DNA of 64,000 nucleotides from Hymenopus coronatus (GCA_030762935.1 CM060900.1:284724284-284788283), one strand, 5' to 3'. Shown: positions 35,218-47,245, counted from the first letter of the stretch. Notes: generated from the letters alone by a model not told the origin. Made by a program: numbers and translations.

Positions 35218-37084
35218 GTTTGTGCTTAATTATAATCAACACATCATTATTCTTTAGCTGACAAACTTACCTGATAATTGCAAATAAATAATATGTTATT
35301 TTTAACAATTAATGGTTTAATATTTTATTTAATTAGTGTGTGTGACCTTCAAAGCATTGATATTCCATTAAATGCAGTTAGTGTTAAAGAACCGTTCCAC
35401 ACTAAAATGAACTGGATTTAATAGAACAGACATGGTGCCTGTTAGTGCATGTTAATGCAGGCATGCTCTCAGGCAGTTGATTCTACATAGATAATTGTGG
35501 CAGTCACTGAATCTGATGACTGCACTTCTTTTACATACAAGCAGATTTGAAATGGTTTCTATTGTTTTACAGTTAAAATTGTTAAACAGCCTATAACAAT
35601 ATTGGGGTTTACGATTATTTCTTCATAGGCATATTCAGAAGCACAAGTTGCACATGCTTAAGAACAAAACAGCTGGGAAGTTTAAAATTTCATGTCTCTT
35701 GTCTTAATTTCTTTGTTTTGCTACTTTTTTCCCTTTTTCCTTCTTCTGGCTCTCTTCTTACTGCAGAGATTTATAGCAATGCAGAAGGAAACAAAAGAGA
35801 TTATTTTATTATCAATTGCATGCTCAATGCTTTTTTAAATTAATTTTGAAAGCTTATCTGTACTTAAAAAATACCTTTTGAAAGACAATGGAACTAAAAA
35901 TCTCTCTTTCAAAGACATTTGAATGTGTGGAAATTGAAGAAAGCTATTGTTTCCTCCTTATTTTTGAAAGTAGGATTATCCAAAGGTGATTCTAATAAAA
36001 TATGTAGTAAAAGTCATCAAGAAGCAGCAACTTAACAATGTAATAGTAAATGTAGACTTAATTTCAGAAGAGCTTTAACATTTAGAGAGAATGATGTTGT
36101 AAACAAAGTTATACATACATCTACTAGAAGCCTACACCCACCATTATGATATCTGTAGCGCTTCTAGTAGAAAACAGTTGTTGCTCTTCAGAATGGTTCC
36201 AAATGATAATTCTTTGCAGTTAATGTACTCGACAAAGATTTAATAAGTCAAGGGATATATTTTTCATAACCATTTATGGTGTTACTCTTATGTCTGTTAA
36301 AAAGGCAGATCTGGTGAATCGATTTGGTAAAAGCAATTATAATTTATGATTTGATAATTGAGCATTGAACTACTTAGGGCAGCATGTACCAACTGAAAGT
36401 TCTGCTTCCATGCTAAAATACTATAATAATAAACACTTAATGACTTCCATTCAAAAGTGAACCTTTCTGAAGTATTTTACTCCTCAGATATTCCTAGAAT
36501 AAATTACTACAGAAATAAATGTTGGAGAGCATTTTCATGCAGTATGTTACAATGGAGGAACAGCACAAATATAGTTTTGAATTTACTCTCACAACTTGAC
36601 TGGAGTAACCCATCTGTTAATTGAACTAATATATCATATTTGTAGGAAGATATTTTGATATGTTCAGTATTATATCGAGTAGATTGATGATCTCGATGAA
36701 GAAAACACTGGGAATGTGATAGTGTGTACAGTTCAGGAAAGGCTAGATGAATGCTGCAATGCATAAATGTGGGACAGCAAGAAATGTTACAATATTAGGA
36801 ATGATATGTATTATACTAGAAACCATTCACAATGAATCATGTGAATATAAAAATAAACATTTGATTAAATATAAATGTATTAGAAGCTTGAAGATAAAGA
36901 GTTTAGGTTTCTTTACATCAAACATAAACTAGCGAAACATAGGGTAATTCTCATCCAATATTTATTTTGCCATATCTCCTGATCTGCCGTAGCCATTTGT
37001 CAGCTTGCTGGTAGCATTTCTGTATAAGATCATAGGCCTGGAATAACTGGGATATTTATGGATATCTCAGAAAAATAATTTGTG

Positions 37085-37330
37085 ATAGTAGGCGAGGCCT
37101 ACTATCACAATATAAATATTCATAACAAAGAAACCAGACTTAGGCAGGACTTACATAGACCAACAAATAATTTGCAGTTATTCCAAAAAGGGGTTTACTA
37201 CAAAGGAATAGTTTTGTTTAATTCATTTCCCTCTTCTATAATTGCAAATGAACAAAAACAAGTTTAGATCAGAATTAAAAAGATACCTTATTGCTCACAC
37301 CTTCTATACAGAGGAGGATTTCATTCAATC
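37085..37330 (+). pseudogene. LINE ORF2 C-terminal tail relic
   Basis: A frame reads NIHNKETRLRQDLHRPTNNL, then GVYYKGIVLFNSFPSSI, and in the next frame FRSELKRYLIAHTFYTEEDF. This pattern (H.YNTR....L..P......QK...Y.GI.LYN.LP..I...........FK..LK..LL...FYS..EF) is the C-terminus seen after the RT of several LINE families. One frameshift separates the two halves and nothing of the RT itself is preserved upstream. Confidence 0.7.
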
Positions 37331-37619
37331 AAAAAACACTGGTAATAATGTAACATTGTAAATATAATAAACAATATTCTAAGAATGCGAATCTACTGGT
37401 AGGTTTTGTGGAAACAGACATGTAATTGAAAATTATGCAAAACTGACACCTCTGAAAATTGATTGTCAGAGTTATTATTTGTAAATGTATTAATAAGCAT
37501 GAATAAATTTTTCACTTGATCTACATCCTAGAGTTTGGGCTTTGAGTCTAATCTCATAATAGGATCTACAGATTGCAATGTTATGTATGTAGGTGTGTGT
37601 GGTGTGGGGTGGGTGCACG

Positions 37620-37637
37620 CATGCACGTACGTGCATG
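37620..37637. repeat. perfect 18-bp palindrome
   Basis: CATGCACGTACGTGCATG is its own reverse complement. It lies in a GT-rich stretch. Confidence 0.9.
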
Positions 37638-38589
37638 TTTTTTTTAACCAGGTGACTACTTGTTCACTTTGATATGCAAATATCCCTTTCTCTTGGTGGT
37701 CACTTTGCTGACTGCCATATTAGCTCAGCTGTTAATGCCCTCTTGTGATTGGCTGTTTATATTTGCATATACAATGTAACATATGCATGAAAGATAATAG
37801 CCCACAATGTGCTCTGGTAACATATCACATTAAGTTAATGCTTAATTTTTATTGTGAATAACCCCTTACAACAAAGCTTAGGTAGAAAAAAAGCAGGGTT
37901 ACTCATATTGCAATTATACACCTTGCAAGTGTACTAGAACATTTCAGATAATTGCAAGGAATCTTATAAACTTCAACATATGAGTACTGGTTATATTTAT
38001 TCATCATGTTAGGTATTTTTAAGCTTAAGAGCAAGGTTCCTAAGTTTGACAAAAATAGAGTGTTCAGAAAACAAAATGCAAGCTTCCTATACAATGCAGT
38101 TAAAAGCTAAATACATATTATTATTATTTTGGCCATCTGGTGAAAATGGTGGACTTCCAAAATGGAATGGGTATCAACATACAAGTGATCTATGATACAA
38201 TTATGACAATGAAGAGCATTGCTTCCAAAGCATTTTTCCCATTTCTCAAAGCTTAAACTGTTCCATCAAGATTTGTTTTACATTTCTCTTTAAATCCAGC
38301 ACATAATGTTTATGGCCCTCTCTATTGTTTTACTGGATTTTCATCATCTCTGTCAACAAACATCCCTCTTATCCTATGGCATATAACCTTGTCCATGATT
38401 GCTCCAAGTTAATTGTGCAAACAGAACAAAACTTCAGGAGTTCTGTTACTCCTTAGTGGTGACTAAAAACCCAAATTTATTGAGCCCTCCAACTTTACTT
38501 CTGGAGTGGTTCTTACGGTAATATATTTCTTTAATATGGACTTCTTTAGTAAAGGTTACTTCCTTTTTCTTTCTCTGTTTAATTTCCTT

Positions 38590-38905
38590 GTTAAACCAGA
38601 GCCATGGGTCAGATGCCTGTTGAGGCACAGAGGCTCTGGATCAGAGAAAATAACCAGAATGGATGATCAGCCCAGTGCCTGGTATGAAAGTGAGGAGTAG
38701 ATGACATGAAATGACAATGAAATCGGATGAAAAGAAAGACGATTATGGAGCAATTGGGTGGAATGAATGGCGGAGACACTGGAAAACCCAGGGGAAACCT
38801 GCCCAGATACCGCTTTGTCCACCACAAATTGATAAATGGAATAAAACCTGGACTATCTAAGTGAGAAGCAAGCAGCCTAATCACTTGGCCTCAGTGCTAC
38901 CTAGT
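38590..38905 (-). repeat. tRNA-derived SINE (Ser/Leu-like head), antisense
   Basis: The reverse complement begins GGTAGCACTGAGGCCAAGTG then ATTAGGCTGCTTGCTTCTCAC and AGATAGTCCAGGTTTTATTCC. Box A (GGCCAAGTGATTAGGC) is good and box B is degenerate. The body contains GGTTTCCCCTGGGTTTTCC. It is distinct from the other SINE heads in the window. Confidence 0.65.
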
Positions 38906-40278
38906 AAAGAATACTTGATGCAATTTACTGCATCATGGTGCAGACTGCCCTTAGAGTTGTGATTAATGCAATGTGTCCATAACACACAATTGTAAACCCC
39001 CTAAAGATATACATCTCAATAAAAACAATTGCACATACTAGAAGTTGGAGACAGATTTTAGGGACATATACATTCTTGCTAAAAGGTCACATAAAGAATG
39101 GTGAGACTGCTCCACCCTAGCTTCTTATGTGAGTTTAATGGCATAATCCTGTCTAAGCCCCCTCATTTTTAACACACCTGTTCTTGCCAAAGCATCCTTC
39201 TCTCCCCACATTATCACATAAGTCCACATATTTCTCTCTGCCCCAATGGGTGCCTTAAATAATGTTAAGGTGTAATGTCAGTAAGCTATATGATAAACAA
39301 AATATGTCCAGTAGAATCACTGCCATGTTGCCAAAGGAATGGCAGTGTGAAGGAAAGTAATAGGGATTATCTTATGCACATTCTTGGCTTTAAGCAGTAT
39401 TTCCCATTTTTCAGAATACTACAGTAAATACAGAACTTAAAAGGTAATGAGCAAATGTGAGGCAAAGCTGTTGAGATGCTGACATGATGATGTCACATCT
39501 CAGGGGTGGATAAGCAAAAAGAGGTAAAGAGTTCAGATTGAATGTTCACCTTACTTGAGTATAGAATCTTTAAAACAAGAAATTGACATTAAAAATATAT
39601 ATTATAGTAATATTTCAGTGAAACAATATGGTATGAACATATGGTGCATATTGAGCAAAATAGACTCTTAAGATTGCTTTTGAAGGGATGACATCAAAGA
39701 GATGAAATAGGGCAACCTCCAAGAATGTGGAAGAATGGAATAGTAGAAATCATAAAGGAGAGACAATTAGGATTACTCTGCACAGATATGATGAATGGTT
39801 TTTGAAAATATGAAACAATGTCCAGTTTAATGTGTATGACTGTCAGAAGATGTGAACCGTGCAAAACTAAAACTGAATAATAATAATAATAATAATATCA
39901 ACAAAAATAAATCAAAATTTCAAATCAAAAAGACAGAATATCTCAAAAATGTTAAATGCCACAAAAACAAATAACACAAATTTTGTCTGCTAACAAAATC
40001 TACAGTTTTTTGAATGTTAAGTTTTTGTGTTCTGTCTTCTCCCTTATACAAAATTCATTCCAAATGAGGAGAACAGGCATTCATAGAAAAACGAAGATAA
40101 AGGTTATGTTTTTCACGAAAATATCTTAAACATGTAGTATAGAAAGAAAGAAATTAGGAGCCCTTTTTAAGTGGGTGATTTTATTGAAAATCATGTTGCA
40201 CTCTTGGAAGTTGCTGAAAATATACAAAGTTTTATATTTTTTAAGATCTGCTTTTGAGTTGTACTCCCCTGTGCCTGT

Positions 40279-40310
40279 GTGTGTTGTGTGTGCTTGCACA
40301 CACAACACAC
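40279..40310. repeat. perfect 15-bp inverted repeat with 2-base loop
   Basis: GTGTGTTGTGTGTGC, loop TT, GCACACACAACACAC. All 15 pairs match, so the strand could form a hairpin or cruciform. Confidence 0.95.
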
Positions 40311-40799
40311 CTTTGACAATATCAAATATTTATTTTATACAGTGGAATATGATCTAACACATTAAAAGCTACTGATGAAGTACACTTTTGCTCCAACTTG
40401 CTGATTTCAAGCAGTACATTATTTCAAGGAGACATCCTCCTGATACTAAGCCAATTAGTTAACTGGAATATGTAAGTTAATTGCTTCCCCTATCATATAT
40501 TATGCTGTCTGCTCTTTTATTGGTGGCGTGTATGACATCATCCAAGCTGTTTTTTTAGAAATTCATTCATTATATAACTTGAATTCTTTGTGATGTTGGT
40601 GTTTTCACACATGGTCAGTTTCCAAGTTTTTTTAACCAGTTTTAAAAGATTAACATCTGTACTAATATTGTGATTATAGAAACAAAATCGATAGGAATGA
40701 CTTATTTGTCCATCTTGGAAGACAGAACATTTAATGATATTTTCAAGAATTATAATATCAGATTGGTTCCTCAAAATAAATAAAGTTTGAAATACACTA

Positions 40800-41060
40800 C
40801 CCTGAGCAATATATACTCAGGAATATGTCATGTGAAAACACTATATTAGCAAAACAAAAAGAAACTGCAGACAAGAACGAAGCAACACATAGGGAATATA
40901 AAGGACAAATAAGCCGTAACCTATAATTTTGGTCATGTAATCACAACATTAGTAAAAGTATTAAAGTTTTAAATCCAGTCCTAAAACCTTGGGAATTTGT
41001 GATGTGGAAAGCTTCTAATATCATAAAGAATTAAATTGCATCGTGAATTGGGAGTACATC
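40800..41060 (+). pseudogene. Penelope-like element GIY-YIG fragment
   Basis: Shifted frames give GICHVKTLYISKTKRN, resembling the C.DC...YIGQTKRN of the element at 32.4 kb. HREYKGQISRN follows, then SKSIKVLNPVLKPWEFVMWKASNI near 40990, which resembles the nuclease C-terminal region. It is heavily decayed and has no RT part. Confidence 0.65.
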
Positions 41061-41129
41061 ATACAACCCACCAAAAGGGTAATCTGAAATTTATAGGTTA
41101 GTGACAATAAAATAAATATAGAGCAAAAA

Positions 41130-41158
41130 AAACACACACACACACACACACACACACA
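41130..41158 (+). repeat. (CA)n microsatellite
   Basis: About 14 CA units following an A run. Confidence 0.95.
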
Positions 41159-41591
41159 TTTTTACAAACAACTCAAAATATCAAACAGTTAAGTGGCATG
41201 CTGCAATCATTAGAGTAATGTGATCAAAGAAATACACACAAGTGCATATTCATATTAATTGATGAAGGAGTCTATGAGAGGGTTACACATTCATAGGTGT
41301 AAAATGTCTTTATTCCTATGAAAATGTGTTTGTTTACATGGAACTAACTATATAATTACGGATAATGCTTGGATCCTGAGTATAAGTTCCTAGAATGTCC
41401 TTATATTTTATTAATATGAGACCTTACTGTCTTCTTCTCTGTTAGATAAATGATAATGTGGAAATGCTAAGGTGACATAAATAAAAGAATGATTAATCAG
41501 CACTTTGGAAGCATTGGAAATCAAAAGAATTAAGAAGAAATTGTGTATGATTTAGGTTTAAACATGCTAAGTATGTGAACTTTTCTTACAG

Positions 41592-41750
41592 ATTGATAAT
41601 GAGCACTGTATGTTGCTTGCACTTCCCTGTGGAAGGGATCATATGGATGTACTTCAGCAATCCAATAATCTTCAGACTGGATTCATAACCTACTTACAGC
41701 AGAAGCAGGCAGCAGGAATAGTGAACATTGCAGCTCCAGGCTCCCAGCAG
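41592..41750 (+). CDS. spen: split ends (spen) coding exon, SPOC domain part 2
   Basis: A 53-codon exon in phase 0 with acceptor TTTTCTTACAG and donor CAG|GTGGGT. It reads IDNEHCMLLALPCGRDHMDV then LQQSNNLQTGFITYLQQKQA and AGIVNIAAPGSQQ. ALPCGRD and the FI.YLQQKQAAGIVN strand-helix segment are among the most conserved parts of SPOC. The following intron is only 238 bp and contains a (TA)n run. Confidence 0.98.
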
Positions 41751-41763
41751 GTGGGTAATAACA

Positions 41764-41790
41764 TACATATATATATATATATATATATAT
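41764..41790 (+). repeat. (TA)n microsatellite in spen intron 5
   Basis: About 12 TA units, starting 14 bases after the donor of the 238-bp intron 41751-41988. Confidence 0.95.
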
Positions 41791-41988
41791 CCTGCTCAAT
41801 TCTTTAAATATTTGTTAAATTAAACACATTTGGGGATATGTCTCTGAAATAATGTTAAAAGCTGAAAAATATTAAAGGCAAAAAAATACCCAATCTTACA
41901 TTTTATTAGCTAAGAGTGATTTGGGAGGTTTGCAGTTTGTTGTGAAGCATAAACTAAAAGTAATTATTCTGTTCACACTTTATTTCAG

Positions 41989-42117
41989 GCAGCATATGTG
42001 GTTCATATTTTCCCATCATGTGACTTTGCCAATGAGAATCTTGCAAGGATTGCTCCAGACTTACTGCATCGAGTGGCAGACATTGCTCATCTGCTTATAA
42101 TAATTGCAACAGTGTGA
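41989..42117 (+). CDS. spen: split ends (spen) terminal coding exon, SPOC C-terminus and stop
   Basis: A 42-codon exon plus TGA (42115-42117), with acceptor TTATTTCAG|GCA in phase 0. It reads AAYVVHIFPSCDFANENLAR, then DLLHRVADIAHLLIIIATV and stop. The motifs YVVHIFP.C.F....L....PDLL and the hydrophobic end IAHL.I.IATV are the standard finish of SPEN proteins. The domain is therefore complete across 35017-42117 (162 codons over three exons). Confidence 0.98.
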   Translation, partial: AAYVVHIFPSCDFANENLARIAPDLLHRVADIAHLLIIIATV

Positions 42118-42247
42118 GGGTGCAAATTGAGTAGAGTATGAAACAATAATCTGGAAGCATGTGTCTGAAGCAACTATGATCTCTGAAGCTTTACTTCAAG
42201 ATTAGTGAATGGATCATCAAGACATTACAAAATCTCCTTTGGATCAA

Positions 42248-42249
<2 letters not shown>

Positions 42250-42283
<34 letters not shown>
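42250..42283 (+). repeat. 34-base T homopolymer
   Basis: Uninterrupted T run 133 bases after the spen stop codon. Confidence 0.97.
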
Positions 42284-42284
<1 letters not shown>

Positions 42285-44548
42285 TCCTGGTGCAACAATC
42301 TGATAAGAATCCTGAGTGCACACATCAGGATATTCCAGAAGTTTGGTTTTTCAAAAATATTTAAGGTTATTTTATAGTTTAATTTCAAAGAACAACAGAA
42401 ATCTACAGCAAATGAAACATGAAGTGTTAATTGTTGTGTGATTTAAAATTATGGCTAATATGGAAGATTGCTCACATAATAATGCTACAGTCCCACTCTA
42501 GATGTCTGGGTGCTCAGAAGTAAAGTTAAGGTAGCACAAATTGTTAAAGAGCCAGATGTTAAAATAATAGTAATAAAAACTATTTGTGGATGTTTTAGAA
42601 TTCCATTCTTTTGTGCTAGTACTCACTGCTGTTGCTCAAAAATATATATTTATTTTTATTACATGCCATCTTAAAAATTACCTTTCATTTAACTTTCTTA
42701 CAGCAAAACTGTATAACCAGAATAAGGCTAGTCAAGATGTAGGGTTAATTCCTGTATTGCAATAGAAACCACTGAAAATTGTGCTGCTCTAGGTATCTGT
42801 TTAGTAATACCTGATGAACAGTAATTTTTACCATTTCTGGAAGAAATATAAAGATTATCACATAACTTAAGGTACCTTACATGGCAGAAGCATGAAAACA
42901 ATATGAACCCTCTCTAAATAAGTACAGAAAGCATAAAAATTAGGAAAGAAAACAAAATTTAGAGTTTTAAAGCAATTTAAGGGGCAACAGTGCAAAAGCA
43001 TTTATTTTAGCAAATCATAGTAGAGTATGATAGAAATTTATACTTGAGGCACATGTTCATTAGTAGTGCACTTTTATGCTCATAACTTTGCTAAATCTTG
43101 TGGTCATGAATGCAGAACTTTAGTAACGCATACAAGAGGCAGAGGCGTATATTGCATGAGCAAAATTACTGTCCTTGTCTGCTCATGTCTGCACTATAAT
43201 ATCCATCCACAAATAGTTTTGCCAAATTAATGTGTGTGAGGAAGAGAATGAAAAGATTAATTATTTTGAATCATATGTGTACAAAGATGTTCTAAATAGA
43301 TGTCCAAAGAGAAAACAAATTTCCAGCAACTGAAGTGTTTGTTGGAGAAAGGTTATGCGATAAGAAGAAAAACTAAAGAGAGTATATTCTGAATAATATA
43401 AAAAATATTAAGTTTTTTGTATTTTAATGAAGTTCATATTACCAAAGCTTTGGTTCTGTCTCCCATGTTGAGACATATGTCCATTGCATCACTTAAGTTA
43501 TCAATATTTCTAAGAGTTTTTATTAGTTTTGTGGAATGTACAGATTGCCACTTCTAAGGTAATAGTTTTTCCCAATTTTCTGCCTGGGAAGGAAGAACCA
43601 AGGCCAGTTATTCAGTGAAGAGTATGATTAAATACAGAAGTAGCTTTTTTTTATTCTGTTTCTGTTTTATTTTTCTTGTTTTGTTCTTTTTTAAGATTGT
43701 GTATTAATGGTTTATAAAGTTATAAGAAGAAAGACGTGGTCAGTGATATTTTTTCACTGCTGATTTGCTTAAGATGTTGTGGCTCCAGCATTTCACTCAC
43801 AAAATTACAAAGTTAATGTAATATATTGTATGGTTCTGTCCTTGTATGGTTTGGTATACAAGTATGCAAACCATTATTAATTTTCCTCTACTTAAGACAT
43901 TTCCCACAAAATGAGGAACCAATTTATGAGGTTAATAAGAATATGTGGCGAACTATATGTAATGATTACATGTGACATTCATTTTAACAACCTCTATAAA
44001 TACTAATACTATGGAGTAAATAGTACCTAAAAGTACACACCTGTATTACGTTCAAATGGCGTGAAAAGTGACTGGTTCCATTAGTGGGGTTCTATGAAAC
44101 TTGTCAATATGTAAATTTAATGTGAATTTTTAAAACTCCCACCTTTTCCTGTAGCTATACAAGCGACTAAGCGAACTTTTTGTTTACTTGATGTACAGTT
44201 CTGTAATTATAACAACTGTAAAATTCTTGTTGCATCTTCATAATTCTGGACTGATCAATTCATTACATCATCATCATTAATTTTAAAATCATCTCAGCAA
44301 TGTATATTTTGTACATAAACATAATATTAATTGTGCATTGTTGTTTGAATTTTAGTCCAGGTACCTATAATCTTATGATGCCATAATAGTGTGTGTGTGT
44401 GTTTGTGTGTGGGGGGGCAGGGACAATGAATATGCATACAAATTTGTGTACATGCACATAAAGGCTCATCACAAATTGATAGTTACTGTAGTTTAAGTGA
44501 TATTCAGATGTTTAGATAATTTATAGAGTGTGCACTGTCATTCTTATA

Positions 44549-44623
44549 AAAAAAATAGGAAAAAAAAAAAAACTAAATGTAACTTTAAAAAAAAAAAAAA
44601 AAAAGGAAAAGGAAAAAAAAAAC
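44549..44623 (+). repeat. A-rich homopolymer tracts
   Basis: Three A runs of 7 to about 19 bases, with GG and CT interruptions. Confidence 0.95.
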
Positions 44624-45279
44624 AGTGAAGGCATTTCTTGGTACTTAGCGTTTTCCTTAGCAGTGCAGTTATCATTATCACATGGGTTGGATAAAGAAAG
44701 AGGTGTCGTCAAACATCTTAAATTCTAGATGGTAATCATTGCATTTTCCTTTTACATTTAAAACTGTCATTAAGGGTGAACAGTGTTTTTGAATGTCTGT
44801 TTGCTCAAAATCTCCCAGATTCTATTTTCACTTTTTATTGTGTAAAAGTGAGTAAAAAACATTATCGTATATTTTTTATGCATACAAAAGTAAAGTTGAA
44901 CTGGACACAATGCTTGTCCATACATTTGGATTAGCAGCCAACCGAGTTTCCCCAATCGTGACAGAAAAGAAAACTTGTTAATATTTCAGAGACTATCTTA
45001 GGCTGTGATCTCTCTGCATTAAGTTATTGAATTTAATTTGATAAATGGATCGTCCAGTGATTTAAGTTATTTAATGGATGAAAATATAATGTGTTAATAA
45101 AAATAAATGGAAATTCCTCCCCATAGTTTTCCGTTTAGTTCCATATTCCTTGTTTTATCCATACACAGAAGAAGAAAACAAATTGGATTACTGGTGTTAA
45201 AAGCAAACATTAAATTAAGTGGTAAATATTGAGAGCTAAACATTTAGTGCCTTTATAGAAGACAGTTTAGGATTAACAT

Positions 45280-46110
45280 TTTTATGTATACAGGAGGTGT
45301 GATTGAACATTTCTGTTTGAGCTTATAATTTGCAAGTGATAATACTTGCAAGCTATTTTGGTGGATGCCCTTCTAAATTCTTCTACCTTCTGAGTGAACA
45401 TTTTGATTCCAGTGATATTTTTACCAATGGAAGCATTCTTTGAAGTCATCCTCCAGGGTATGAAGCATCTTCTGCATATTTGTTTAATTGTCTTGATTGA
45501 TTGACTGATTGATATATTCACTGCTCATATTCACTGGTGTCAAATTGTTTTCATTAAAGTGATACTTTTAATTTTAAAATTGGTAGAAGCTGGCAGGGGC
45601 AAAATCTGGAGAATGTGGGGGTTGGAAAAGCACACAAGTTTTGAATTAGGCTAAAAGTTATATGAATGGGGGTCCACTATGAGAGGGGCTTTATAATGGT
45701 GGACCTAGTTCTTTACTCTCAAGGGAATTGGCTTGTGAAAACTTCATCACACCTCAACCCAAGCATACTTTGATAACACACATATAGTTATTGTTTTTTT
45801 CATTGGGGTGGGTTCACTGTGCAAGTACCTGAAAAAAATTAGCTTCACTTCCAAAAACTTTGCCTTGCTGTTTTTGTCACAGTTAATATGGGTTCATTCA
45901 CTCTGAAGACAGTGATTTAGTTTGTGTATTATAAGTTTGAATCCATTATTCAAAACCTGTAATTCCCTATTTAACAAAATTCACATCGTTTTCTGCCCAG
46001 TCAACTAATTACCACCACACGTGAAAATTATGCTTGTTCTGCTCTTCTGATAGCAATTTTGAAGAGCCTAGTACATATTTAAATCATTGATTAAAATTGA
46101 CTGAGCTGCA
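45280..46110 (-). pseudogene. mariner transposase relic, C-terminal half, antisense
   Basis: The minus strand reads PPHSPDFAPASFYQF near 45610-45655 (third catalytic Asp block PYSPDLAPCDFFLFP). Near 45420-45480 it reads MQKMLHTLEDDFKECFHW, then WNQNVHSEGR, the family's DF...F..W..R...C....G.Y end. Some stops and frame changes occur. The N-terminal half is not recognisable. Confidence 0.75.
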
Positions 46111-46196
46111 TCAAACTTAAATGCAGTTCATCAACTATTTCTCTGATGGTAAGTCAGCAATCAGGAAAATCAGAAACTCTGGCAATATTAACATCA

Positions 46197-47060
46197 TTTT
46201 TACTTTCTCTATACTCACTATGTACATAGTGAATAGAGAATGTATTGCACTCCACCAAAAAATTCGATACCAAGATTTCACCGAAAATATATGTTTTAGG
46301 GTCCCCTGTATCCAAAAAAAGTATTTTGAAAAAGGTCCATGTATGTGTGTGTGTCCATGTGTCTGTGAACACCATAACTCAAAAACGAAAAGTCGGTAAA
46401 ATACCAAACTTGGTATTTAAGTTTAGTATCTTCCAGGGATGCGACACGAAGATTTTGAGAAAAATCCCCCCACCCAAAACTACCCTTTACATGGAACTTT
46501 TTTCGAAAATTTTGATTTTTTCAAAAATGGCTCTAACGATTTTGATTAAAATATTGTATATTAAAGTCATTTACCTGACAAATAAAATGTATATTTTGAA
46601 TTTTCTGGGAATAGCCTCTGAAGACTACTTTATTCTGGATGAATTTTTCATAACTACTAAACCGTAAGAGATGGACAAAAACTTAAACCACAAAAAATGT
46701 AGAGCATGTTAAAACACACAATTTATGTTATATACATTTTTTTCGTGGAATTGATCGTTTTTGAGGTATTCCTTGTTTTTGGTTTCAGCTTTGAAAAAGT
46801 TATACTTTTCTCATACAGGAATTTGTCAACTCCAGTCCATACAAACAAAGGAACATCAGTCACACAGCAACCAGCTTTTGGCTTTCACTTTAACCTATGG
46901 TACTTCTTTATTTCGCTTCTACTTACAATAAAGCAAGAAATAAGACTATTTCTTCTAATTTTTCTCCATTAGTATGAAATAAATAAAAGATAAGCTTATT
47001 AACAATAATGATTTACAGAAATATAGAGAAAGTCATGTGAATGGTACACATCAGATTTTA
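46197..47060 (+). repeat. palindrome-headed repeat, copy B
   Basis: It begins TTTTTACTTTCTCTATAC with a palindrome centred on ACTATGTACATAGT (46213-46226). In order it has GTATTGCACTCCACC, GGGTCCCCTGTATCC, a (TG)n after GGTCCATG, AACTCAAAAACGAAAAGTCGG, ATACCAAACTTGGTATT, CCCCCCACCC and TTCTGGGAATAGCCTCTGAA. It ends TATAGAGAAAGTCATGTGAATGG. Start (ACTTTCTCTATA) and end (TATAGAGAAAGT) are inverted copies of each other, as in a non-autonomous DNA transposon. Open frames across it on both strands are incidental. Confidence 0.92.
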
Positions 47061-47070
47061 TGAAAATGCT

Positions 47071-47214
47071 TTTTACTTTCTCTATACGCACTATGTACAT
47101 AGTGTATAGAGAAGGTATTGCACTCCACCCAAAAATCCGATACCGAGATTTCACCGGAAATATATGTTTTAGGGTCCCCAATATCCAAAAAAAGCATTTT
47201 CACAAAAAGGTCCA

Positions 47215-47245
<31 letters not shown>

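Larger units (their letters stand above)
35218..41591 (+). other. spen intron 4 (6.4 kb) and its contents
   Basis: Donor GTTTGT, acceptor TTTTCTTACAG. The contents are a LINE C-terminal relic at 37.1 kb, an 18-bp palindrome at 37620, an antisense SINE at 38.6-38.9 kb, a hairpin at 40279, a Penelope-like endonuclease fragment at 40.8 kb and a (CA)n at 41130. The regions 35230-36940, 37660-38580 and 38910-40260 are AT-rich with nothing recognisable. Confidence 0.7.
42118..45107 (+). other. probable spen 3' UTR
   Basis: AT-rich sequence without ORFs or recognisable transposon protein follows the stop. Candidate poly(A) signals are AATAAA at 42572-42577 and tandem AATAAA at 45096-45101 and 45102-45107. 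SPEN genes commonly have long 3' UTRs, which favours the distal pair, but the true end cannot be chosen from sequence. A 34-base T run (42250-42283) and A-rich tracts (44549-44623) lie inside. Confidence 0.45.

Noticed and set aside
34873..35229. 118-codon ORF with VCVCVYIYIY run
   Set aside because: The N-terminal part is translated (TG)n(TA)n microsatellite; only the SPOC exon from 35017 is real.
40538..40774. 78-codon minus-strand ORF
   Set aside because: Varied composition but no recognisable family and no supporting splice sites; chance cannot be excluded in AT-rich DNA.
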